Assembly (NCBI RefSeq): GCF_022836935.1 | Contig: NZ_CP083239.1 | Span: forward strand, 3,424,001-3,488,000 | Source: Ancylobacter polymorphus | Lineage (GTDB): Bacteria; Pseudomonadota; Alphaproteobacteria; Rhizobiales; Xanthobacteraceae | Reading direction: 5' to 3' | Length of the DNA: 64,000 nt | Shown here: one piece after another, positions 16,775 through 26,454 of the stretch | How the letters are laid out: each line of letters opens with the position of its first letter | Numbering within the stretch: position 1 is the first letter of the stretch | Program-made: the position numbers and the translations under genes | Notes under the pieces: model-generated | What the model was told of the DNA's origin: nothing | The model's database searches: none | What the model saw: only the letters and a program-made list of their open reading frames with translations

Positions 16775-17314
16775 TTAATCGGCATCGCCCCCACCGCCCC
16801 CGCGCAACTTGGCCAGCGCCGCGAAAGGCGAGGCTTCCGCCGGACCGGGCTCGGCGGGGCCTTCAAACTGCGCATCCGGCTTGCGCGGATAGGGATCGAG
16901 CCCGAGGGCGAGAAACTCCGCCGCCACTGCGCCGGCGTCGATGGTGCCATCGACCAGCGGGTCCGGCAGGTCGAGCTCGGACACGTCGATCTCGGCGCCG
17001 GGACGAATTTCCGGCAGCTTCTCCGGCGGTGCGAAGCGCAGGTCGATCGGCTCGGAGACCTTGCTGTCGAAATCCTCCAGAGTCACCACGCAGGTCTGGG
17101 TGACCACCGCGTCCACCCGACCCGTGACATGAACCGTGCCACCACGGCCGGGCGTTAGCGTTACGTCGGCCGTCAGCGCGGGAATGCCGGGGATACCGAG
17201 GTCCTTGGCCAGCGCCGCCCTTGTGGTGGCGTCCGGGGTGAGCTTCAGCGTCAGCCCGTCTTCCGGCAGGCTGGCGACGAGGACCGGTTTGGAAAGCGGG
17301 GAAGCGTCGGTCAT
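16775..17314 (-). CDS. DUF177/YceD family protein
   Basis: A 179-residue acidic protein with TQTCVVTLEDFDSKVSEPID and the acidic DVSELDLPDPLVDGTIDAG core typical of the YceD/DUF177 family, associated with large ribosomal subunit assembly in other bacteria and plastids. The C terminus (FAALAKLRGGGG) matches the usual KKNPFAALAxLK ending. In many bacteria it precedes rpmF-plsX; here rpmF is absent between it and plsX. Start ATG 17314 overlaps the upstream stop (ATGA). Confidence 0.88.
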   Translation of the reverse strand: MTDASPLSKPVLVASLPEDGLTLKLTPDATTRAALAKDLGIPGIPALTADVTLTPGRGGTVHVTGRVDAVVTQTCVVTLEDFDSKVSEPIDLRFAPPEKLPEIRPGAEIDVSELDLPDPLVDGTIDAGAVAAEFLALGLDPYPRKPDAQFEGPAEPGPAEASPFAALAKLRGGGGGDAD

Positions 17315-17874
17315 GACGGGTCTGTCTCCGTGGAGCCGAGAGCGGCCGGCGGGGCCAGCGGGAAGTCGCCGGCGGCGAAGCGGGCGAAATCAACCTCCCG
17401 CAACGAGGCCGCCGCCGCTATCATATACTGCGCGAAGGCGCGCGCCTCATCTGCATGCGCCGTGTGGGAGCCGTAGACATTGCGCAGCACCGCCTCGGCG
17501 AGCGCGCCGACGTCGCCCGCCTCGACCGGCGGCTCGTAGGCAGCGATGCGGCCATAGAACGCCTCGGCCACCTTTTTCATCTTCTTCGGCACGGTGAGGT
17601 CCCCGACCCCCATCTCCCGGAGATTGGCGTCCATGTCGGTGCAGAAGGCGTCGAACACGCCCTGTCCCAGGCCGCGGCGCGCCTCGTCTTCGCCCTTGAG
17701 ACGATGAAACAGCAGGAAGGCATGGACGAGGATCATCTCGAACCGGCCTTCAATGGTGTCGGGGACGGCGTAATCGGTGTAAAATACGGGCTGGCGCGAA
17801 TGCGCCACGATCGCGCCATAGAGCCGCTGAATGGTCTCGCTTCCGTCATTCCGGCGGAAGAAACGCAGAATCAT
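17311..17874 (-). CDS. Ubiquinol-cytochrome c chaperone family protein (CBP3-like)
   Basis: A 187-residue protein of the CBP3/UQCC1 family, which helps assemble cytochrome b into complex III. Conserved stretches: DTIEGRFEMILVHAFLLFHR, GQGVFDAFCTDMDANLREMG and VGDLTVPKKMKKVAEAFYGR. ATG 17874 has CAGGAG upstream and matches the family start MILRFF. It forms an operon with the DUF177 gene and is divergent from bamE. Confidence 0.9.
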   Translation of the reverse strand: MILRFFRRNDGSETIQRLYGAIVAHSRQPVFYTDYAVPDTIEGRFEMILVHAFLLFHRLKGEDEARRGLGQGVFDAFCTDMDANLREMGVGDLTVPKKMKKVAEAFYGRIAAYEPPVEAGDVGALAEAVLRNVYGSHTAHADEARAFAQYMIAAAASLREVDFARFAAGDFPLAPPAALGSTETDPS

Positions 17875-18080
17875 CGACGGCTCCTGCCTCATTGCCTCGG
17901 CCGGCACGGCCCGGCTGGCGAGGTAGCGCGGGCGGCTGGCGCTGGCAACCCCGGTGGCACGTAGCGACGATGCCATGGCCGGCGGGGGCCTCGATGGTTG
18001 CATCAGGGACCCGCCCTGTGCTTTCTGCCCCTGCCGCACCGCTTTTCGGCGAGGGCGGCACGAGCTTCGGAGTTGAGTGG

Positions 18081-18617
18081 ATGGCATCGACGCGCGCGAC
18101 GCGGAACAAGGCTCCCGGCACCCGGATGGCGACCTGGGCGTCGATAGTGGTGGCCGGCGTGGGAGTGGTCGGGCTCACTGCCTGTTCCGGCGACATGCCT
18201 ATGGCGACCGCCAATATGGGCCTGCCGCGCACGCCCACCAGCTTCGTGCAGGAACGGCAGCGCGGTTACGTCATTGCTCCGGAGGCGCTGCAGCAGGTTC
18301 CGATCGGGTCGAGCCAGGAGCAGGTGCTGCTGGTGCTCGGCACGCCTTCCACCATCGCCACCGTCGACGGCGAGGTATTCTACTATATCTCGCAAAAGGC
18401 CAAGAAGGTGATGTTCCTTCGGCCCGAGATCGTCGACCAGCGGGTGATCGCCGTCTATTTCGATCCGAAGGACAAGCGCGTCACCCGGATCGCCGATTAT
18501 GGCCTGAAGGACGGCAAGGTGTTCGACTTCATCAGCCGCACCACGCCGACAGGCGGGTCTGAGGTCTCGCTTGTCGGCCAGATCTTCAACGCCACGAATT
18601 TCCGCCCGGGCCTTTGA
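18081..18617 (+). CDS. bamE: Outer membrane protein assembly factor BamE
   Basis: A 178-residue lipoprotein. The lipobox LTAC (Cys about residue 35) follows a hydrophobic segment, then the SmpA/OmlA domain: GYVIAPEALQQVPIGSSQEQ, VLLVLGTPSTIATVDGEVFYY and DQRVIAVYFDPKDKRVTRIA. It belongs to the BAM complex that folds outer-membrane beta-barrels. ATG 18081 has CGGAG at 18068-18072. Divergent from the CBP3-like gene. Confidence 0.93.
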   Translation: MASTRATRNKAPGTRMATWASIVVAGVGVVGLTACSGDMPMATANMGLPRTPTSFVQERQRGYVIAPEALQQVPIGSSQEQVLLVLGTPSTIATVDGEVFYYISQKAKKVMFLRPEIVDQRVIAVYFDPKDKRVTRIADYGLKDGKVFDFISRTTPTGGSEVSLVGQIFNATNFRPGL

Positions 18618-18624
18618 CCCGGGC
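18604..18624 (+). terminator. Hairpin over the bamE stop codon
   Basis: GCCCGGG - CCTTTGA - CCCGGGC forms a 7-bp GC stem whose loop holds the bamE stop. It lies between convergent bamE and the oxidoreductase gene and could end transcription from both sides, but lacks a clear U-run. Confidence 0.45.
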
Positions 18625-18635
18625 TCGGCCCCGGA

Positions 18636-19877
18636 TCAGCGGAAGCGTTCGGCGGAGAACGGTGCGGGGTCGACGCACGGCACGTCGCCGTTCATCATTT
18701 CCGCCAGCAGGCGGCCGGTGATCGGCCCCAGCGTGAAGCCGAGATGCTGGTGGCCGATGGCGAGCCACATGCCGTTCTGCCCCGGCGCGGGCCCGATGAC
18801 GGGCAGCATGTCCGGGAAGGCTGGGCGGCACCCCATCCAGGGCTCCGGCTCGGCGCGCGCGCCGAGCGGAAACAGGCCGCGCGCCAGCGACTCGGTCTTG
18901 TCGAGCTGAACCGGCGTCTTGGGCGCGTCGCGCCGGGCGAACTCCACGCCCGTGGTCAGGCGGATGCCGCCGACCATCGGGGTGATGACGTAGCCGCCCT
19001 CCTCGTCCAGCACGGGCCGCGAGAGCGCCGCATTGCCTTCGGCGTGGTAGTGCATGTGGTAGCCGCGCTTGACCTCAAGCGGCAGGCGCAGGCCGAAGGG
19101 GCGTAGCACATCCATGGCCCAGGGACCGAGCGCCACCACCACTTCCGGCGCCTCGACCGGCCCTTCCTCCGTGGTCACCATCCAGCCCGAGCCGAGCCGA
19201 GCCAGCGTGCGCGCGTCGCCCCGGCGCACCTCGCCGCCCAATTCGGCGAAATGCGCGGCATAGGCCTGGGTGACCCCGCCGGGGCTCGACACCGAGTGCG
19301 GGTCCGACCAAAGCACCGCGCCGGTGAACACCGGTCGCAGCGAGGGCTCCATGGTAAGCGCCTCGTCGACGCTGACCTCGCGGGCGCTCAGCCCATAAGA
19401 GCGGGCGAGCGGGAACTCGCTGCGTTCCACATCAAGGCCGGCAGCGGTGCGGTAGAGCTTCAGCCAACCACCGTCACGGAAGAAATGGGTCGCGCCGGCG
19501 GCGCGCGCCAAGCGCTCATGTTCGTCCACCGTGAAGGCGAGCAGCGTCTCCATGTGGCGGGCGTAGTCGAGCAGGCGCGCGGGTGACGAGGCGCGCCAGT
19601 AGGCGAACATCCACGGCGCGAGGCGCAGCAGCGCGTCCCAATGGTAGTTCGCCGCCGGATTGCGTCCGAGCGCGACATCGAGAAGCGCCGAGATTTTGCG
19701 CGGAAAGGCGACGGGATAGATCGACGCCCGCTCCACGAGACCGGCATTGCCATACGAGGTCTCCTCGCCGGGACCGCGTCGGTCGACCAGCACGACGGAG
19801 CGTCCGCGCTGCGCCAGGTGATGGGCGACGCTGGTGCCGACGATGCCGGCGCCGAGCACGATGGTGTCGGTCTTCAT
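18636..19877 (-). CDS. FAD-dependent D-amino acid dehydrogenase-like oxidoreductase
   Basis: A 413-residue DAO-fold flavoprotein with the N-terminal FAD motif VLGAGIVGTSVAHHLAQRGR and a C-terminal GHQHLGFTLGPITGRLLAEM, the usual DadA-type ending. Such enzymes deaminate D-amino acids and pass electrons to the quinone pool. The substrate is not readable and a glycine or proline oxidase role is possible. It lies 72 bases downstream of an amino-acid binding protein gene on the same strand. Confidence 0.87.
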   Translation of the reverse strand: MKTDTIVLGAGIVGTSVAHHLAQRGRSVVLVDRRGPGEETSYGNAGLVERASIYPVAFPRKISALLDVALGRNPAANYHWDALLRLAPWMFAYWRASSPARLLDYARHMETLLAFTVDEHERLARAAGATHFFRDGGWLKLYRTAAGLDVERSEFPLARSYGLSAREVSVDEALTMEPSLRPVFTGAVLWSDPHSVSSPGGVTQAYAAHFAELGGEVRRGDARTLARLGSGWMVTTEEGPVEAPEVVVALGPWAMDVLRPFGLRLPLEVKRGYHMHYHAEGNAALSRPVLDEEGGYVITPMVGGIRLTTGVEFARRDAPKTPVQLDKTESLARGLFPLGARAEPEPWMGCRPAFPDMLPVIGPAPGQNGMWLAIGHQHLGFTLGPITGRLLAEMMNGDVPCVDPAPFSAERFR

Positions 19878-19917
19878 GGTGAACCTGCGCGAGGATGGGG
19901 ACCGTCGATGAGGGGGC

Positions 19918-19942
19918 TCGGGCGGCGCGGAACGCCGCCCGA
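19918..19942 (-). terminator. Perfect 10-bp hairpin after the binding-protein gene
   Basis: TCGGGCGGCG - CGGAA - CGCCGCCCGA lies 8 bases past the binding-protein stop and before the oxidoreductase start. It lacks a U-run on the minus strand, so it may attenuate or stabilise the upstream message rather than terminate fully. That would make binding protein more abundant than enzyme. Confidence 0.5.
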
Positions 19943-19949
19943 ACGTCGG

Positions 19950-20714
19950 TCAGTTGATCGGGAACGGGAAGTACTTGGCGTTGATCTTGGCGAAGGTGCC
20001 GTCCGCGTTGATCTCCTGGATCGCCTTGTTCAGCGCCTCGCGCAGCTCGTTGTCTTCCTTGCGCACAGCAATGCCGGTGCCCTGCGGATTCACGTCCTTG
20101 AGGTCGGGGCCGACGAACTTGCAGCACTTGCCGTCCGTGGACTTCTCCAGCCATTCGTACAGCACGAACTTGTCGGCCAGCACGGCGTCAAGGCGCCCGG
20201 CGGCCAAGTCGGCATTGGCCTCGTCCTGCGTCGGGTAGAGCTTGATCTCGGAATCCTTGTACTTGTCTTCGAGATAGGTGGCGCCGGTGGTCGAGGACTG
20301 CGCGCCGATGGTCTTGCCCTTCAGCGCCGCGGGGGTGATCTCCGTGATCTTGGTGTCCTTCGGCGCGATGAAGCTGCCGGGCGTCAGATAGTAGGGAATG
20401 GTGAAGGCGACCTTCTCCTTGCGCTCGTCGGTGATCGACATGGAGGCGAGGATGACGTCGTATTTCTTGGCGAGCAGCGCGGGGATGATGCCATCCCAAT
20501 CCTGCGCCACGAAGGTGCACTCGACCTTCATCTTGGCGCACAGCGCCTCGCCGATCTCGATGTCGAAGCCGACGAGCTTGCCGACCGAGTCGACCGAATT
20601 GAAGGGCGGGTAGGCCCCCTCCGTGCCGATGCGAACCTTCTTCATCTCGGCCTGCGCGGCACCGGCGCCAATGGCAAGAGCGGCGGCCGCGAGCAGAATC
20701 CTGGCGATTTTCAT
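19950..20714 (-). CDS. Amino-acid ABC transporter substrate-binding protein
   Basis: A 254-residue periplasmic protein of the lysine/arginine/ornithine-type family. The signal peptide ends at GAAQA, then VRIGTEGAYPPFNSVDSVGK, GFDIEIGEALCAKMKVECTF, DWDGIIPALLAKKYDVILAS and SMSITDERKEKVAFTIPYY, which are the ligand-pocket segments. No permease or ATPase gene is nearby. Paired with the downstream D-amino-acid dehydrogenase-like gene, which suggests a link between uptake and oxidation (inference). Confidence 0.93.
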   Translation of the reverse strand: MKIARILLAAAALAIGAGAAQAEMKKVRIGTEGAYPPFNSVDSVGKLVGFDIEIGEALCAKMKVECTFVAQDWDGIIPALLAKKYDVILASMSITDERKEKVAFTIPYYLTPGSFIAPKDTKITEITPAALKGKTIGAQSSTTGATYLEDKYKDSEIKLYPTQDEANADLAAGRLDAVLADKFVLYEWLEKSTDGKCCKFVGPDLKDVNPQGTGIAVRKEDNELREALNKAIQEINADGTFAKINAKYFPFPIN

Positions 20715-20822
20715 GTGGCTGTTCCCGTAACCAGCGCCGGCTATTCCGGCGTCCGGTTGCGAGGCTAGGTCGATGCCGGGTCACAGGCAATCGGAGAACT
20801 CCCCACTCTTTGGCAGGGCTTG

Positions 20823-21833
20823 TCAGAAATGGCTGAAGCTGCCTTGCGCGAAGGAGACCGGCTGGCCTTCCCCATCGCGGACGGTGAGGCCCTGCCCTTC
20901 CCGCGTCTGCCCGATCACCGCGACGCCGATTCCCGCCGTGGTGGCGACCGTCTGGAACCGGCTCAGCGCCTCATGCGGCACGACGGCGAGGATTTCGTAA
21001 TCGTCGCCACCCGTCAGGGCGGTCTCCAGCAACGCCGGCTCCGCCTCTACCGCGCGTCGCGCGGCGGGGCTGAGTGGCACGCGCGCCGCCTCGATCTCGC
21101 CCCCCACGCCAGAGGCCTCCAGCATCTTGGCGAGGTCCCCGACCAGCCCGTCGGAGACATCCATCGCGGCGCTGGCATGTTCGCGCAGCGCGCGGCTGAG
21201 CGACAGGCGCGGACGGGGCAGCAGATAGCGCTCCCGCAGGAACCCGGCCTCTTCATCGGTCAGTGTCGCAAATCCCGGCCTTTCGGGCGCCAGCCGCAGG
21301 GCGAGGCCGAGCGCGGCGTCGCCAATGGTGCCGCTGACCACGATGGCCTGTCCCGGTCGGGCGCCGGAGCGGCGCACCATCGTGCCGCTCGGCACGGCGC
21401 CGATGGCGGTGATCGACACCGTGAACGGTCCCGGCGTGCGCACCGTGTCGCCGCCCAGCAGCGGCGCCTCGAAATGCGCGGCATCGGCACCGATACCGGC
21501 AGCGAAGGCGTCGAGCGCGGCGGCATCCATATCGGGCGGAATGGCGAAAGCCAGCATCACGCCCAGCGGGCGGGCGCCCTTGGCGGCGAGGTCGGAGAGG
21601 TTGACCCGCATCGCCTTGCGGGCAATCGTGTCCGGCGGATCATCGGCGAAGAAGTGGACGCCCGCCACCAGCGCATCCTTGGTCAGCACCAGTTCATGGC
21701 CGGGCGGAACCGCGAGGTGGGCGGCATCGTCCTTGAGGCCAAGCGCGCCGGGATGGGTGGCGATAGGGGTGAACAGACGAGCGATCAGCGCCTCTTCGCC
21801 GGACGGCTTCGCCGCGCCTGATCCTTCCGCCAT
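20823..21833 (-). CDS. thiL: Thiamine-monophosphate kinase
   Basis: A 336-residue ATP-dependent enzyme that phosphorylates thiamine phosphate to thiamine diphosphate. Motifs: GLKDDAAHLAVPPGHELVLT, NLSDLAAKGARPLGVMLAFA, LLGGDTVRTPGPFTVSITAIG (acidic Mg sites), [16 protein letters not shown] and TGGDDYEIL. It is the last gene of the glyA-to-thiL cluster, 12 bases after nusB. Confidence 0.96.
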   Translation of the reverse strand: MAEGSGAAKPSGEEALIARLFTPIATHPGALGLKDDAAHLAVPPGHELVLTKDALVAGVHFFADDPPDTIARKAMRVNLSDLAAKGARPLGVMLAFAIPPDMDAAALDAFAAGIGADAAHFEAPLLGGDTVRTPGPFTVSITAIGAVPSGTMVRRSGARPGQAIVVSGTIGDAALGLALRLAPERPGFATLTDEEAGFLRERYLLPRPRLSLSRALREHASAAMDVSDGLVGDLAKMLEASGVGGEIEAARVPLSPAARRAVEAEPALLETALTGGDDYEILAVVPHEALSRFQTVATTAGIGVAVIGQTREGQGLTVRDGEGQPVSFAQGSFSHF

Positions 21834-21845
21834 CGCCTCACTCCC

Positions 21846-22340
21846 CTAGCCGGTGAAATCAGCCGGCCGCTTCTCCCGCGCGATGCCGTCGAGCACCGCG
21901 TTGACCATGCCGGTCTCCTCGCGGTCGAGGAAGGCGCCGGCGACATTCACATATTCGGCGATGACCACACGGGCAGGAACGTCCGGCCGCTCGGAAAGTT
22001 CATAGGTCCCGGCCCGCAGCGTGGCGCGCAGGACCGCCTCGATACGCTTAAGCGGCCAGCCGTGGACCAGCGCGGCGTCAAGCAGCGTGTCGACGCTCCT
22101 CTGCTCGCGCACGACGCCGCTGACAATGTCGCGGAACAGGTTGAGGTCGGCGCTGGCGATTTCGTCGCCCTCGATCTCCTGTCCGATCCAGTGGCTCTCG
22201 AACTGGGCGAGGATTTCCGACAGCGGCGTCGCCGCCAGGTCCATCTGGTACAGTGCCTGAACGGCGTTGAGGCGGGCGGCGCTCTTGCGCACCGGCTTGT
22301 GCCCGGCGGTCTTGGTGCTCGGCTTGTCGTCGGTGGCCAT
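21846..22340 (-). CDS. nusB: Transcription antitermination factor NusB
   Basis: A 164-residue protein: KSAARLNAVQALYQMDLAAT at the start, KRIEAVLRATLRAGTYEL and ARVVIAEYVNVAGAFLDREE, GMVNAVLDGIAREKRP at the end. With NusE it binds boxA in rRNA operons. ATG 22340 lies five bases past the ribH stop; GTG 22349, which overlaps that stop (GTGA), is an in-frame alternative. The ribH-nusB-thiL order is canonical in this class. Confidence 0.96.
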   Translation of the reverse strand: MATDDKPSTKTAGHKPVRKSAARLNAVQALYQMDLAATPLSEILAQFESHWIGQEIEGDEIASADLNLFRDIVSGVVREQRSVDTLLDAALVHGWPLKRIEAVLRATLRAGTYELSERPDVPARVVIAEYVNVAGAFLDREETGMVNAVLDGIAREKRPADFTG

Positions 22341-22345
22341 GGTGC

Positions 22346-22840
22346 TCACCCGACCCGGCGTTTCAGCCGGAGCAGCGCCAGCGCCGCTTCGGCCGCGCCG
22401 CCGCCCTTGTTGCCGTCCGAAACGCGGGCCCGGACCCACGCCTGCTCGTCATTCTCGACGGTGAGAATACCATTGCCGAGCGGCAGCTTGCGAGCGACGG
22501 CAAGATCCATCAGCGCCCGCGACGACTCACCGGCGACGATCTCGAAATGGTAGGTCTCGCCACGCACCACGCAGCCGAGCGCCACGACGGCGTCATAGGG
22601 CTTGCCGGAGGCGGCGGCCGCGTCAAGCGCGATGGCGGCCGCGACCGGAATTTCCAGCGCGCCGGGCATGGAGATGACATCGGCGTGCGCGCCGGCGGCC
22701 TTGATGGCGGCCTGTGCGCCGGCCAGAAGCTCGTCGGCGATATCGTCATAGAAGCGCGCTTCGACGATGAGAATGCGTTCACCGAACAGCTGAACGGCTT
22801 CGGCGGCATCGGATGCGCGCGGCGGGCGGGGGCTCGCCAT
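22346..22840 (-). CDS. ribH: 6,7-dimethyl-8-ribityllumazine synthase
   Basis: A 164-residue lumazine synthase. Seen: [58 protein letters not shown] (catalytic His region) and [17 protein letters not shown]. It condenses the pyrimidine and butanone phosphate precursors of riboflavin. ATG 22840 has GAGGT upstream. It lies between ribE and nusB. Confidence 0.97.
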   Translation of the reverse strand: MASPRPPRASDAAEAVQLFGERILIVEARFYDDIADELLAGAQAAIKAAGAHADVISMPGALEIPVAAAIALDAAAASGKPYDAVVALGCVVRGETYHFEIVAGESSRALMDLAVARKLPLGNGILTVENDEQAWVRARVSDGNKGGGAAEAALALLRLKRRVG

Positions 22841-22882
22841 GGTGTTACCTCATGAACTGACAGAGCCGACGACGTACAGGCG

Positions 22883-23473
22883 TCAACGGAACTCCGCAAG
22901 CCGCGCGGCGTAACGGGCCATCATGTCGACTTCGATATTGACACGGCTTCCCGCCTGCACCGCATCCCATGTGGTGTGCGCCAGCGTGTGCGGAATGAGC
23001 AGACAGGAGAAGCGGGTGCCATCCACCGTGTTCACCGTCAGCGAGGTGCCGTCGAGCGTCACCGAGCCCTTGATGGCGATGAAGGGGGCCAGTGTCGCCG
23101 GGGCCTCGAAGGTGAAGCGTGTGGTCTCGCCGAGGTCCTCGCGCGCCACGACCTGCGCGACGCCGTCGACATGGCCCTGCACGATATGACCGCCCAGTTC
23201 GTCGCCGATCTTCAGCGCGCGTTCGAGATTGAGCCGTCCGCCGACGCTCCAGTCGCTTGCCGTGGTGACGGCGAGCGTCTCCGGCGCCGCCTCGACCTCG
23301 AACGCGTCGGGCTGCAGCGCCACCACGGTGAGGCAGACGCCGGAACAGGCGATGGAGGCACCGAGCTCGATACTTGCGGTATCGTAGCGGGTGGCGATGG
23401 TCAGCCGCCGGACGTCGTGCCGGGGCTCAATCGCACGCAGGGTTCCGATGTCGGTGACGATGCCCGTGAACAT
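22883..23473 (-). CDS. ribE: Riboflavin synthase alpha subunit
   Basis: A 196-residue protein with two lumazine-binding repeats: MFTGIVTDIGTL, GASIACSGVCLTVVAL in repeat one and HIVQGHVDGVAQV, IKGSVTLDGTSLTVNTVDG in repeat two. It dismutates two lumazine molecules to riboflavin. The start is one base after the ribD stop, so translation is coupled. Confidence 0.97.
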   Translation of the reverse strand: MFTGIVTDIGTLRAIEPRHDVRRLTIATRYDTASIELGASIACSGVCLTVVALQPDAFEVEAAPETLAVTTASDWSVGGRLNLERALKIGDELGGHIVQGHVDGVAQVVAREDLGETTRFTFEAPATLAPFIAIKGSVTLDGTSLTVNTVDGTRFSCLLIPHTLAHTTWDAVQAGSRVNIEVDMMARYAARLAEFR

Positions 23474-23474
23474 T

Positions 23475-24587
23475 CTAGCGACGCCTCATGATGCGCAGGC
23501 GGTCACCGCCCTGCTGTTCCTCATCCACCGTGCAGAGATAGTCATCGAGCGCGGAAAGCGGCAGTCCCTCCAGCGCGTCCAGCGCGTCCGACCCCAGAAG
23601 CGTCGATGCCTCGAACAGATTCACCTCGTCGACAAGCCCGGCGGCCACGAAAGAACCGGCAATACGCGGTCCCGCCTCGACCATGATCCGCGTGAGCCCC
23701 CGCAGAGCCAGCAGTTTCAAAACCTCGTCGAGCGCCAATCCGCCCTCGGATCGGCGCCGCACCCGCATCACCTCGATGCCCATCGCGCCCAGCATCGCCT
23801 CGGGCGCGGCCGGAGCGTCTTCGGCCGCGATGATCCACAACGGCGCGACATCGAGGCTGCGCGCCAGCGCGCTGGTCGGGGAGAGGCGCAGATCGGCGTC
23901 GAGCACGATGCGCAACGGCGATCGCTGCGACATGCCCGGCAGGCGGCAGGTGAGTAGCGGATCGTCCGACAGCACCGTCCCGATGCCCGTCAGCACCGCA
24001 TCATGGGTGGCGCGCAGCATGTGGACGCGGTCGCGCACAAGCGGACCGGTGATCGCCACCGGCCGACGCCCAGCGAGCCCCACCTTGCCATCGGCGGACA
24101 CCGCCATCTTCAGCATAATGTGCGGGCGCCCTTCGGTGACGCGGCGGATATGGCCGGCATGGTCGATCAGCGCCTGCGCCGCGCCAGTGCCGACATCGAC
24201 CCTGATTCCCGCCTCGCGCAGGATGGAGAAGCCCCGGCCGGCGACGCGGAAATCGGGGTCCTGCACCGCGGCGACGACGCGGGCGATACCCGCCGCGCGC
24301 ACCGCATCGACGCAGGGCGGGGTGCCGCCATGATGCGAGCAGGGTTCCAGCGTGACATAGAGCGTGGCGCCGCGCGCGCCCTCCCCGGCCTGCGCCAGCG
24401 CCTGCGGCTCGGCATGGGGGCGTCCGCCGAGCGAGGTCCAGCCGCGGCCGAGCACCAGCGGGCCGCGCGGACCTTCGCGCACGACAAGCGCACCGACGGC
24501 GGGATTGGGCCAGGTGTGCCCCCGCTCGCGCCGGCCAATGCTGAGCGCGGCCGCCATCAGGGAATGGTCGGTGGCGGATGCGGTCAT
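23475..24587 (-). CDS. ribD: Bifunctional riboflavin deaminase/reductase RibD
   Basis: A 370-residue two-domain enzyme. The N-terminal deaminase has the zinc motifs HAEPQAL and EPCSHHGGTPPC; the C-terminal reductase has LKMAVSADGKVGLAGRRPVA and ATHDAVLTGIGTVLSDDPLL, then MVEAGPRIAGSF. It performs the second and third steps of riboflavin synthesis. ATG 24587 gives a normal start (MTASATDHSLMAAAL); longer in-frame extensions read into non-coding sequence before nrdR. Confidence 0.95.
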   Translation of the reverse strand: MTASATDHSLMAAALSIGRRERGHTWPNPAVGALVVREGPRGPLVLGRGWTSLGGRPHAEPQALAQAGEGARGATLYVTLEPCSHHGGTPPCVDAVRAAGIARVVAAVQDPDFRVAGRGFSILREAGIRVDVGTGAAQALIDHAGHIRRVTEGRPHIMLKMAVSADGKVGLAGRRPVAITGPLVRDRVHMLRATHDAVLTGIGTVLSDDPLLTCRLPGMSQRSPLRIVLDADLRLSPTSALARSLDVAPLWIIAAEDAPAAPEAMLGAMGIEVMRVRRRSEGGLALDEVLKLLALRGLTRIMVEAGPRIAGSFVAAGLVDEVNLFEASTLLGSDALDALEGLPLSALDDYLCTVDEEQQGGDRLRIMRRR

Positions 24588-24618
24588 GGCGCGGAGTAGC
24601 GAACGCGAAGCCCGGGCA

Positions 24619-25137
24619 TCAGTCGTCGAGCCCGGGGTCACGCGGGCGGCGGGCGGCCAGATCATCGCCCGCTCCGCCCTCGACGAGGCGCGGCTCCAGC
24701 TCGCCGAGCAGCGTCTCGAAATCCTTGGCCTCGCGGAAATTGCGGTAGACGGAGGCGAAGCGGACATAGGCGACGTCGTCGAGCTGCTTGAGACTCTCCA
24801 TCACCCGCTCGCCGATCATCTCCGAGGTGATCTCGCTTTCGCCCATGCTTTCCAGCCGGCGGACCAGACCGGAGACCAGCCGCTCCACCCGCTCCGGCTC
24901 GACCGGGCGCTTCCTCAGCGCCACCTCAATGGAACGGGCGAGCTTGTCGCGGTCGAACGGCACGCGGCGGCCGGAGCGCTTCAGCACGGTGAGTTCCCGC
25001 AACTGCACGCGCTCGAAAGTGGTGAAGCGGCCGCCGCAATCCGGGCAGATGCGGCGGCGCCTGATGGCGGCGCTGTCCTCGGTGGGACGGGAATCCTTGA
25101 CCTGGGTGTCGAGGCTTCCGCAGTAAGGACAGCGCAT
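24619..25137 (-). CDS. nrdR: Transcriptional repressor NrdR
   Basis: A 172-residue protein: zinc ribbon [20 protein letters not shown] with the second pair CPDCGGRF, then the ATP-cone domain from [20 protein letters not shown]. It senses ATP/dATP and represses ribonucleotide reductase genes through NrdR boxes. The tail after residue 150 (acidic, Arg/Asp-rich) is longer than in enterobacteria. Encoded between glyA and ribD. Confidence 0.97.
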   Translation of the reverse strand: MRCPYCGSLDTQVKDSRPTEDSAAIRRRRICPDCGGRFTTFERVQLRELTVLKRSGRRVPFDRDKLARSIEVALRKRPVEPERVERLVSGLVRRLESMGESEITSEMIGERVMESLKQLDDVAYVRFASVYRNFREAKDFETLLGELEPRLVEGGAGDDLAARRPRDPGLDD

Positions 25138-25146
25138 CGTTTGGCC

Positions 25147-26454
25147 TCAGCTGTAGAGCGGATAGCGGGCGAGCAGATCGGCCACCTTGCCGCGCACCGC
25201 CGCTTCCACGAGGCTATCCTCGTCGACGCCCTTCTGCGAGAGCACGTCGAGCACTTCGGCGATCATGTCGCCGACCTGCTGGAACTCGGCCACACCGAAG
25301 CCGCGCGTCGTACCCGCCGGCGTGCCGAGGCGGATGCCCGAGGTGACGAAGGGCTTCTCAGGATCGAACGGGATGCCGTTCTTGTTGGTGGTGATGTGCG
25401 CGCGGCCGAGCGCGATCTCAGACACCTTGCCGGTGAGCTTCTTCGGGCGAAGATCGACCAGCATCAGGTGCGTGTCGGTGCCGCCGGAGACGATCTCGAA
25501 GCCGTGGCCCTTGAGGTTTTCCGCCAGTGCCTTCGCGTTCTCGACCACGTTCTTCGCGTAGACCTTGAACTCCGGCTGCAGCGCCTCGCCGAAGGCCACC
25601 GCCTTCGCCGCGATCACATGCATCAGCGGGCCGCCCTGGATGCCGGGGAAGATGGCGGAGTTGAACTTCTTCGCCAGGTCCTCGTCATTGGTCAGGATCA
25701 TGCCGCCGCGCGGGCCGCGCAGAGTCTTGTGGGTCGTGGTGGTGACCACATGGGCGTGCGGCACCGGATTCGGGTGAACCCCGCCCGCCACCAGACCGGC
25801 GAAATGGGCCATGTCGACCATGAGATAGGCGCCGACCGAATCGGCGATCTCACGCATCTTCGCGAAGTCGATATGGCGCGGATAGGCCGAGCCGCCGGCG
25901 ATCAGCACCTTCGGCTTGTGCTCGTCGGCGAGCTTGGCGACCTCTTCATAATCGATGCGCTGGTCGTCGCGGCGCACATTGTAGGGGATGGGCTTGAACC
26001 ACTTGCCCGACAGGCTGACCGGCGCGCCATGGGTCAGGTGACCGCCGGCGGCGAGGTTGAGGCCGAGGAAGGCATCGCCCGGCTGCATGAGAGCGAAGAA
26101 CACCGCCGTATTGGCCTGCGCGCCGGAATGCGGCTGCACATTGGCGAAACCGGCGCCGAACAGCTTCTTGGCACGGTCGATGGCGAGCTGCTCGGCCACG
26201 TCGACATACTGGCAGCCGCCATAATAGCGGCGCCCGGGATAGCCTTCGGCATATTTGTTGGTGAGCACGGAGCCCTGCGCTTCGAGCACGGCGCGCGAGA
26301 CGATGTTCTCGGACGCGATGAGCTCGATCTCGTCGCGCTGGCGACCGAGCTCGGCGGTGATGGCGCCAGCGAGCTCCGGATCGGTCTCGGACAGCGGCGC
26401 CGAGAAGAAGCGGTTGGTGAATTCAGCGGAAGAAGCATGAGCTTCGGACGACAT
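25147..26454 (-). CDS. glyA: Serine hydroxymethyltransferase
   Basis: A 435-residue PLP enzyme that interconverts serine and glycine with tetrahydrofolate. Signatures: [58 protein letters not shown] and the PLP lysine in [17 protein letters not shown] 26454 has GGGAGG upstream and matches the family start. It leads the glyA-nrdR-ribDEH-nusB-thiL cluster; 26455-26692 to hdaH-like gene is a divergent promoter region. Confidence 0.97.
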   Translation of the reverse strand: MSSEAHASSAEFTNRFFSAPLSETDPELAGAITAELGRQRDEIELIASENIVSRAVLEAQGSVLTNKYAEGYPGRRYYGGCQYVDVAEQLAIDRAKKLFGAGFANVQPHSGAQANTAVFFALMQPGDAFLGLNLAAGGHLTHGAPVSLSGKWFKPIPYNVRRDDQRIDYEEVAKLADEHKPKVLIAGGSAYPRHIDFAKMREIADSVGAYLMVDMAHFAGLVAGGVHPNPVPHAHVVTTTTHKTLRGPRGGMILTNDEDLAKKFNSAIFPGIQGGPLMHVIAAKAVAFGEALQPEFKVYAKNVVENAKALAENLKGHGFEIVSGGTDTHLMLVDLRPKKLTGKVSEIALGRAHITTNKNGIPFDPEKPFVTSGIRLGTPAGTTRGFGVAEFQQVGDMIAEVLDVLSQKGVDEDSLVEAAVRGKVADLLARYPLYS

